Source: Nigrospora sphaerica
Taxonomy: Eukaryota; Ascomycota; Sordariomycetes; Amphisphaeriales; Apiosporaceae
NCBI GenBank assembly: GCA_018287875.1
Contig: JAGVVL010000013.1
Coordinates: 1,736,001-1,800,000 of the forward strand
Length of the DNA stretch: 64,000 nucleotides
Reading direction: 5' to 3'
The notes beneath the pieces are model-generated. The model was not told the origin of the DNA. It made no database searches and saw nothing but the letters and a program-made list of their open reading frames with translations. A program made the translations under genes and the position numbers. Shown in pieces: positions 56,309 to 64,000 of this stretch (positions are counted from its first letter, which is position 1; every line of letters begins with the position of its first letter).

Positions 56309-57959
56309 TCAGCTGCTGGTCTCGCCTTCTTCCTCGACGTGCTTGGCCTTGTCCGACGGCTTGCCGGCGTACTCCTGCGGCATGGCCAGCGGACGGCTCT
56401 TGGCGAAGCGTACCGTCGACCAGATGGACGGCGAGTCCTTGAACATGAGATCGATCTCCTCGAGGTTGCGGCCCATGGTCTCGGGGAAGAACAGGAACAC
56501 CGAGACGGGGATGCACGCCGCGATGACGGCGAAGACAATGTAGTACTGGTAACCGATCGTGTTGATGGCGACGGGCGTAACCATGGCAACGACAAAGTTC
56601 CTGGAGCGCGAGGGTTAGCATGCATGGATAGACGGTGACGGCGAGCCGAGAGAGGGGGGGGAGAGAAAAGAGAGTAAGGACCTACCAGAGCCAGTGGTTG
56701 GCCGTCGAGATGGACGACATGGCCATGCGGAGGCGCAGGGGGGCGACCTCGGTACAGTACAGGAAGTTGGCGCCCAGGAAGCCAATGGGCACAAACGTGT
56801 TGTACAGGTAGATGAAGCAGCCGGCAGCGATCATGGCCGCCTTGTTGTCGGGCGGGAAGCTGGTGCAAATGGCCAGCGCAACCATGCAGCAGGCCATGCC
56901 CACACCTGAAATCATGAACAGGGCGCGGCGGCCGAAGCGGTCAATGGTGAAGAAGGCGATGAAGGACGAGAGGAACTTCCACGTCAGGGCGCCGCCCGAG
57001 AGCACGCGCGCGAGCTCGCTGCCCATGCCCAGGTTGTTCTGGAACAGGATGGTGGCGTAGACGCTGATAAGGTTGCTGCCCGACATCTGCTGGAAGAACT
57101 GGAGGAGGATGCAGAGGGCGAAGCGGTAGAGCAGCTTGTCCTCGCCCATCTTGAGCATGTCGGTCAGCTTGACGGCCGTGTGGCTGGTCTCCTCGAGCGA
57201 GTACTCGATGCCCGTCACCTCGGCCTGCACCTCGAGCGAGTCGACCGAGTGGCCGCGCAGGGCCGCCACGATGGCGCCGGCCTCGGCGCTGCGGTTCTTC
57301 ATGACGAGCCAGCGGGGCGACTCGGGGAACATGTAGATGGACGCCATCAGGACCAGCGAGAAGAAGCAGGCGATGGCGATGGGCGGCCGCCAGGTGACGG
57401 GGCCCGTCTTGAACTCGTAGAAGCCGAGGTTGATCCAGGACTCCAGCACGTATCCGAGGCAGATGAAGAGGCCCGTGATGACGACCTGTCGGCCGCGGTT
57501 GGCCGCGCCGGCCGTCTCGCTGAGCCATACCGGGACAATGGAGCTGAGCTGTCCGACGCCGAAACCGATGACGATGCGGCCGATGATCAGCTGGGAAAAG
57601 TCAAAGGCCGAGGCCTCGAGGATCTCGCCGATGAGGGTACAGGTGGCGGCGAAGAAGATACAGTTGCGACGGCCAAAGGCGTCGCCCGTGTAGGAGCAGA
57701 GCAGGGAGCCGAAGAGGGCACCGATGACGAAGGTGGCCACGACGAGGCCCTGTATCGTCGATTTCTGGGACTTTTCGGCCCCCTTGGCGTGGATGGTGTC
57801 GATCTGGGGGAAGGTCTTGACCCAGTCCTCCTGGGTGATGAGGCCACCCAGGTTGGCCTGGTTGTATCCGAAGAGGATGAAGGCCGGGGCGACGATGAGG
57901 GCCGTCTGCAACTTGGCCAGGGACGCGCCCGTCAGGCCGAAGTAGCTCTTGGAACCCAT
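56309..57959 (-). CDS. MFS sugar transporter
   Basis: Two exons, 56686-57959 and 56309-56600, give 521 residues of the sugar porter family (12 membrane helices; moves hexoses or related sugars across the plasma membrane, usually with protons). Hallmarks in order: GYNQANLGGL in helix 1; DAFGRRN after helix 2; GRIVIGFGVGQLSSIVPVWL; PESPRWLVMKNR before the central loop; LQFFQQMSGSNLISVYA in helix 7; DRFGRRALF after helix 8; and PETMGRNLEEIDLMF after helix 12. A Trp codon is split by the intron (donor GTAGGT). Both cytosolic ends are short. The exact sugar is not deducible. It is not adjacent to a catabolic gene cluster. Confidence 0.92.
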
Positions 57960-60900
57960 TTTTGCAGTCTGAGGAGACGTGTGCTTAGGGACGGGGTAGC
58001 TAGGGAGATGCTTAGGGCCTAGGATGAGGGAGCGAGACGCAAGAGCAAGAGTACCGGCGGGCGTGCCGTCTTATAGAAGACAGATGCAGCACATCTCGGC
58101 GGCGGGTGGTGGTCATCGAGGGCAACGAGCCCGCCCCCCCCCCCGGCGTCGCCCTGCACCCCACGGGCAGGTTGGTCAACCCCCTATGGAGCCGAAGCAG
58201 GGTCGGCCAGGGACATGGATGCTTGTTGAGAAGCCATGGTGCTGCGGCGACAGCGGCGGCAGCGGCAGAGGAGGGAGGCTCCCTGGGCGAGGTACTCGTC
58301 AGGTTGTACACCCATGGAGGCACTGGTGCGGCCGGTACCAAGTAGATGTGGTGGCATCGGATATCTCTGGCCGTTAGGCCAAGCAAGAGGTACCTAGGTA
58401 CAGTCGGCCGCCACGGATTGCAGATGGGATGGACCATGGCCGGATCGTAAGGCGGACCTCGTCGGCTCCCCACCAGGGTCGTTCCTAACACGACCGGTCC
58501 TTTCTCGGTGGGATAGATCTTAGTCGATAGGGAGGGTTGCAGAACCCACCCTGAGTCGTGCTTGCGGGTCGCGATGGACCGTTTCGTGGCTCTCGAGTCC
58601 GTGCTATGGATGTTTCGGTTGGTGAGGAGCCGATCCTCCCCTTCCCAGCCCTCCTCCCGGTAGCCATGCTCCATGGCAGAGAAGGGAGGCGAAGGAGGGG
58701 AGCTTTCCAGTGGCCGTTGATCCAGCGGTAAGCCGAGACGAGGAGTCCCGACCGACATAGTCCAACCGACTTGAGTGCGAGGTCTTGGCTAATCCACCGA
58801 TGGCCTTTCCGTCTAAGGCAGCTGTTGTCGACTTAAGCTTCACCAAGACGCGAGCAGCCGACGTTAGTAGCTCTGGGCGTCCACGGCGTCGGGATGTACG
58901 AAGGGCAGGCGTGCCAAGGACGGACAAGACGGTTATGGTGTCTTGTCCTCGTGACGGCCGCGCGCCTCGTGCGCTCTGGGCATACGTACTACGTAGGATG
59001 AGGTCCCGTACGGGGAACCTGGATAGGTAAGGTGACCAGGCTGGCAGGCTGGGCAGGGTAGCCATGACAGCCGGGGGGGTGACAGAGAGAGAGTTCTTCT
59101 TAGCTACCAACCATTACGCTGTCAGAGGGGAGGACCAGCCGCGCCCTGGCCCTTCCTCCCTTTCCCTCCCCTGGACAAAAACGTCTCCCCACGTGGGGGA
59201 GAAACTCTGAACACGACGGCGCCCACTGGTGGCCAAGCTGGGTCCAGGAGAGAAGGTTTCGGTCGCGCCTCGCGCCCCGACGAGGGTGGCCAGATTTCCA
59301 AGAACCACTTCCTTGGAAATTGGGGCCGTCCAGTCTTCCTGGCGTCCACTCCAGCCCTAGGCGAGCTAGGTACGATGTAGTGGTACGTACAGTCGTGCAT
59401 AAGTTGGGGCGAGTGCATATCTCAACAGGTCCGGCGGCGTTGGACCGAGCGCGGCGCTGCGTGGAAGCGACACTGGAATCACCCACGGCCGGCCAAGCCT
59501 TCTAAAGTCCTTGGCGGACCCAAGGTTTGGGAACGCCCAGTCAACCGTGTCAACGCCGTGCCATTGGGGTTGGCGTATATGCGCCTGCCCTACGGGGTCG
59601 CGTGCCGATTTGGTTTCCAGCCGCCACGGCCGTGCAACGGCGCGCGCATCTGGGGGAGGGAAAGGGGATGTTGTGAGACGGATAGATGCAGTCCACGGGT
59701 GTTGAGGTGTAGCTGTTATGCAATTGTGCAAATCACAGGCCCGACCGGGCGGCGTGCTCTGCATAAAGCCGAGAGCGCTGGCGCCGCTGGATAAGAGTTG
59801 ATCCAGGCCAGCAGCGGTCGGGGCATATTTCAAAACAAACGGATCCTGGACAACGGGCGGAGAAGAGCCCGAAGGCCACCCACCCGCTCCTCCCGCGGGC
59901 CATGGGAGCCGTCGCGTATTGCCGCGTAAATGAGGTGCGTATGAATTTTGCCGGTGCTGTGCAGTCGCCCACACCGTCTAACGGTTTATCTCATCTGTCG
60001 CGTCTGGGCCCGCGGCATCTCTCGCCCGGTTCGCCCTGCCCACCAGGCCGCTAACCCAAGCGGCCAGTTGGTTGCGCTCGTTCATGGGCTGAATGCGGGC
60101 TACTTGCCGACTCTCTTACCCTATGGTTTGCTCATTGAGTGGCCCCCACCCTTCCACCCCACAGCTACTCAGTACGAATTATCCATTTCCGAACCCCCCA
60201 GCCCCTCCAAACCCGGCCGCCTGCTCGACTGTAGCACCTTGGGCTTGGCATCCCCAGACCTCATCGCGGAGGTTGACCGAGCCCAGCACGCTTGGCCACC
60301 CGGTTTGTTCTCGTGGACGAAGATCTCACGAATAATAGCTCTGCCCAGAATGGGTGCTCCGGGGAATTGCAGCAAAATACCCCAAAATCAGGGGAAAGAA
60401 CGAATTACCCCAGACCAGCAGGGTTCAAGGCGGCAACTACACATGGCCTGGACGTGATCGCTGGAGGCCCGGGTCAACCGACAAGCGTCTTGAGCCTGGC
60501 TGGTAGTCTGTGGGAGAAGTAGCCCCCCGTCCGTCCCTCTCGCTCTCGCTGTCCAAGCCCTCCAACGTAGCCCACCCGCGTCCGCACTTGCCCAAAAGTC
60601 GCCGAGGTTCTTCCCCCCCCTTCGCTTCGGCCCTTATGGACTTGGACCCGGGCAAGCAAGTACCTCCCGGAAGGGCATGTACACCACACCACCGCTACAT
60701 CACCACCACCGCCCTGTATCCCTGTACATGCCAGCTGGATTGCAGCCTGGCTTGCCCTGACCCAAAAAGACCTCCCCGGCCTCATGACAGGGCAGAGATT
60801 GACGACGAGGCACTGCCTGGGCGGATCCCAGACGTCACTGGCGCCGAACCCGGCCAGCCCGCCAGCACCAGAGTCCGCCGGGTGCCCGCCCTCGCCATCG

Positions 60901-62609
60901 CCTGCCTCGTCTGCGTGCCCTGCTCTCCTCTCCAGCCTGCCGAGTGCCTGGCCGAGCCCGGCTTGTCCATCTGGTCCGTCACCCTCCCGTCGTCAGTCGG
61001 GAAAATGACATGACACACGCACTCGCCAAACAAGCGGCCGACCGCGCTCCGTCTACCTAGTCCTCTTGTAGTATGCGGTGGCGGCGACCCAGCAAAGACA
61101 CATCGACTGACCCATCAGCGCGGGAGGCTCATGTGGTCCCTCGCCCTCTACCCAACGCCCGAAGGCCGCGATGCCGAAACTCTTCCGTCGCCAGCCTGCT
61201 GTTGTTACTGCATTTCCACCGCCTTCCTTAGGCTGCTTCAGATCCTCCCGCCGGACCCCTATGCATCCCCCCTCCAGTCCCCCGCTCCCAGCCTTTCCAA
61301 CGTTCCTCCCAGGGGTTGCCGGCCTTAGCGACTGACGCACATACGATTTATGGGTTTGCCGCGCACCTCGGCACATCATTTCGCCCGTTGGCCAGCCAGC
61401 CATCCCGACTTAGTAATGGGACGCTGCCGAGGGGAGCCGGTGGGTTACCCGAGACGAGGTAAGCACGGCGGTGTGTGGATCGGCACTCTCGGGAAGCAAC
61501 TCAACACGGCTGGGACCAGTTCTCCTCTGCAAGTCGGTCGGCGCAGGCATGGATGCGATACGCCGCTCTCCACCTGGACCGGCCCCGCCCCCTCGCAGTT
61601 GCCGTCTTGACCCAGTCAAGCAGTCGCCAGCCGTCCAACGACTGTGCTCGTCACACAGCGACATCGCATTCATGCACTAACATCGAGCCAATGCATTCTA
61701 CTGCTGCCGCTGCTGCCATGCCTCGCATCCCGGACCCAGTGCTCGCTTGATAGACGCCTGTTGTTGACGTTTGCTGCCCGTCGTATGACACGAACACCAA
61801 CGACAGCATTACCCCACGCGGGCTTGCTCGTCGACAGTTGACCAAGGGTGGCAACGATACCAACAACAGCAACAGGCCCCCAGCACTTGGGAATGGACAT
61901 GGCAGGTCCGTATACCCGCTGAGGCTATCTGTCCATGTCTTGGCCGGCATGTCCATGTCCCTTGTTTCTCCTCTCTTGTCCTCGTCGATCCAGGGACATG
62001 GCCAAACGGGACAGGCCGCCGAGATGGCTGTCGGTACTTGCGATCATCCCTGCGGAAAAGATCGTGGGCACTAGCGCTCGCTCACCATACTGCGAGCCTG
62101 TTATCATGCGGGCCGCCTCCTAACTACACCGCGCGTTTTAATATCCGGCAAACCAGTTCCGCCGCTTCTATGTGGCAGTATTGGCTGCCCAGGTCAACCC
62201 AATGGCACTTTCTGGGTCAGCCGCGGAGCCATGTTCGCTGCCCGCTCTCGCAGCGCCGCAGGAGGGGGCGCGCTTTTGAGTGGGAGAACGCCTACCCGTG
62301 CCCTCAAATGCGTTACCCGCCTGAGCCGCCTTGGTCGTTGGCCTCATACAGCCGGCAGCCCTCAACCATTCCACCCCAAGCTCGGGCCTGGTCCTTGCCC
62401 GCTTGATCTCCGTTAGTCGTAAACGTGCCACTGTTCAGCCGGGTCTCGTTGGCGTGACCATTATCTGGGGCGCTAATGTGAACCGCTCCGAGCACATTTG
62501 TGATAACTAGCATCTACAACTAGTGCTAGACCGACAGCTCCGTGCTATTTCGGGGACAGCACTGACTCTGTCCAGAAAGACGGGTAACATACTACCAAGT
62601 AGCGACCGC
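57960..62609. other. Intergenic, about 4.6 kb
   Basis: Starts with the transporter promoter region. A C-run at about 58134-58144, a TACCTAGGTA cluster at 58390 and a TAGGTACGATG cluster near 59366 are seen. Frames of up to 202 codons lack recognisable content and compete with frames on the opposite strand. Confidence 0.45.
58070..58075 (-). promoter_or_regulatory. TATA-like box of the sugar transporter
   Basis: TATAAG on the minus strand, about 110 bases before the ATG at 57959. Confidence 0.4.
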
Positions 62610-64000
62610 TCACGGGCGAGGAGAGTCTAACTCAGCAACACCGCTCCTTCGAAGAGATGCCTCCTCGCCAGCACCAGTCCTTGCATCGTCCAGTTGCGTT
62701 AGGGGTTCCACCGTCTCTAGCTCGGAGAGCTTCCGCTCCGTGCCCAGGCCCGGTCCCAAGGACCCAGCAGAAAAGGGAGTCGAGCGGAAATGGGGCTGAT
62801 CCGGGCCTAGTTCTCCCTGGCCAGCATGCGGTTGCCTGTATCTCTTGAAGAGCCACCACGCAAAAACACCCAGGGCGGCCACGGTGAATGCAACGGGCAG
62901 TCCAATTTTAAGACCCAGGTCCGAGCCGTCGCCCCCACGGCTACTGGTGCTTTCGGCCGGCTCGGTCGTCACAGGCTGGCAAATGGGCCCAATGGCCGGC
63001 TCGATGGTGGGCGCCGTTTCGGCCTTGGCGAGCCAGAATTTTTTATTGTCGTAGTCAGCGCGCAAATAGTTTTGTGACAAGAACACGCCGCCCAGCAGCG
63101 GCACGTCGAGCCCGAGGTCGCCCGCCCCCGTCTGCACCGCCGCCATGATGCGCGACGAGTTGAGAACGGCGTACTTGCCCTGGGCATCCGTCCCTCGTTG
63201 CATGGAGACCAGTTCGTAGTGAGGAATCACCGAGACGTAGCCGTTGGTCAGCCGAATGGTGAGGGAGCCCAGCAGCGGCTCGCGAGCGGCCGGGTACTGC
63301 TGGGCGGTGTAGTTGGAGCCGTCGTAGGCGACATGCTGCGTCAGCCGGGTCCATTCGTCGAACATGGTCTTGGTAAAGGTAAAGGCGTTCTGCACCGTGT
63401 CGACGCAGGCCGGCACCTGGGCGTCGCGGTCCTTGAAGAGCGAGTGCTCGCCCTCGGAGTTGGTCAGCACCACGTCGGACAGCATTACCTGGAACGGGCA
63501 GCGGCTCTTGGCCCCGTACCCCGACAGCGGGAACTCGGTGAGGGTGGTGTGGTCGAAGCGGGCCGTGTTGATACCGCCCACCACCAGCTCCCCGTCCTGG
63601 GCTCGGTCTTGCGAACGGGAGCCGTAGTAGAGACCGAAGTTGGCAGTCGAGGCCCAGGAGTTGGCCACCAGGCTGCTCAGGAAGGACGAGCCAGGCCCCA
63701 AGGGAAGCTCCGACTTGTTGGCGGCGTTGACGTTGGACCAGACCTCGACGGGCAGCCGGGGCACGACGGCGGGCGTGTTGGGGAACTCGGCATGGCTGTA
63801 CCCGAAGGCGATGGTGGCGTCCTGCGGGTGCGCGTCGGCGACGGAGACGTTCCACCTACTCTCGGGCACGGGAACGAAGGTGTCGTCGGCCACGTCGAAG
63901 ACGCCGCCCGAGGCGCCCTGGCAGGCCGAGAAGCCGGCCAGGTCGCCAGCCGGGCAGTCGCGGGCGTTGCGCACGCGCGTGTTGTTCTGGCTCAGCGACA
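62610..64000 (-). CDS. Pepsin-like (A1) aspartic-protease-type protein with C-terminal membrane anchor, partial
   Basis: The frame runs off the right edge, so the signal peptide and first catalytic Asp are not in view; 462 residues are visible. The pepsin fold is suggested by ATIAFGYSHAEFPNTP, LYYGSRSQDRAQDGELVVGG (family pattern G-x-L-x-x-G-G) with TEFPLSGYG, and LPLLGG-like VPLLGGVFLSQNYLRADYD near the end, where pepsins carry hydrophobic-G-x-x-F-L. The place expected for the second D-T/S-G reads PACVDTVQNAFTFT, without the Gly. After a Ser/Thr linker there is one helix (IGLPVAFTVAALGVFAWWLF), KRYR as a stop-transfer signal, and a polar tail of about 75 residues. It is therefore a type I surface or vacuolar membrane protein. 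It may be a pseudo-protease or use a variant active site. Confidence 0.75.
   Translation of the reverse strand, partial: SLSQNNTRVRNARDCPAGDLAGFSACQGASGGVFDVADDTFVPVPESRWNVSVADAHPQDATIAFGYSHAEFPNTPAVVPRLPVEVWSNVNAANKSELPLGPGSSFLSSLVANSWASTANFGLYYGSRSQDRAQDGELVVGGINTARFDHTTLTEFPLSGYGAKSRCPFQVMLSDVVLTNSEGEHSLFKDRDAQVPACVDTVQNAFTFTKTMFDEWTRLTQHVAYDGSNYTAQQYPAAREPLLGSLTIRLTNGYVSVIPHYELVSMQRGTDAQGKYAVLNSSRIMAAVQTGAGDLGLDVPLLGGVFLSQNYLRADYDNKKFWLAKAETAPTIEPAIGPICQPVTTEPAESTSSRGGDGSDLGLKIGLPVAFTVAALGVFAWWLFKRYRQPHAGQGELGPDQPHFRSTPFSAGSLGPGLGTERKLSELETVEPLTQLDDARTGAGEEASLRRSGVAELDSPRP

Noticed and set aside
57180..58022. 280-codon frame antisense to the sugar transporter
   Set aside because: Asp/Glu/Arg-rich mirror of transporter codons, no domain.

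Overview
The window is nuclear DNA of a filamentous ascomycete (Pezizomycotina, most likely Sordariomycetes). The evidence is short GT-AG introns with GTAAGT/GTGAGT-type donors, GC-rich coding sequence, a het-c type incompatibility gene, a fungal-type rhodopsin-domain membrane protein, a short secreted tyrosinase and GPI-anchored wall proteins. It is gene-poor: I support 13 protein genes (one cut by the right edge), one intron-containing tRNA-Ser and one decayed beta-mannosidase gene. Long stretches between them show no convincing gene.

Layout. 0.8-3.3 kb (+): Ubp14/isopeptidase T deubiquitinase. 5.2-8.2 kb (-): a 1005-residue repeat-built secreted protein with a predicted GPI anchor. 8.2-16.6 kb: mostly non-coding, with a few weak candidates. 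16.6-17.8 kb (+): secreted tyrosinase. 18.7-20.9 kb (+): Het-C. 21.6-22.0 kb (-): 105-residue PLDc_N-type membrane protein. 23.5-25.6 kb (+): beta-mannosidase pseudogene. 27.5-29.0 kb (-): seven-helix rhodopsin-domain protein. 29-36 kb: non-coding, including a lower-GC block. 36.0-39.7 kb (-): a caleosin-like gene without its calcium-binding end, an unrecognised 184-residue gene and a zinc alcohol dehydrogenase. 41.1-44.4 kb (-): Prp24/SART3 splicing factor. 51.6 kb (-): tRNA-Ser(AGA). 52.5-53.1 kb (-): small GPI protein. 56.3-58.0 kb (-): sugar transporter. 62.6 kb to the edge (-): membrane-anchored pepsin-like protein, N-terminus missing.

The genes do not form an obvious pathway or secondary-metabolite cluster. 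Three housekeeping functions (protein deubiquitination, U4/U6 snRNP assembly, tRNA) sit among surface, secreted and nutrition functions. The most unusual items are the repeat protein, whose arrays are separated by a conserved K-T-T-S-x-N-D-A-V spacer; the beta-mannosidase relic, which keeps one reading frame for over 1 kb despite seven stops; a TAGGTACCTA-like motif scattered through the intergenic DNA; and divergent or truncated members of known families (caleosin-like, pepsin-like).

All calls come from reading the sequence by eye. Exon borders were placed by splice consensus and frame continuity. Functions are family assignments from remembered motifs and were not checked by database search.
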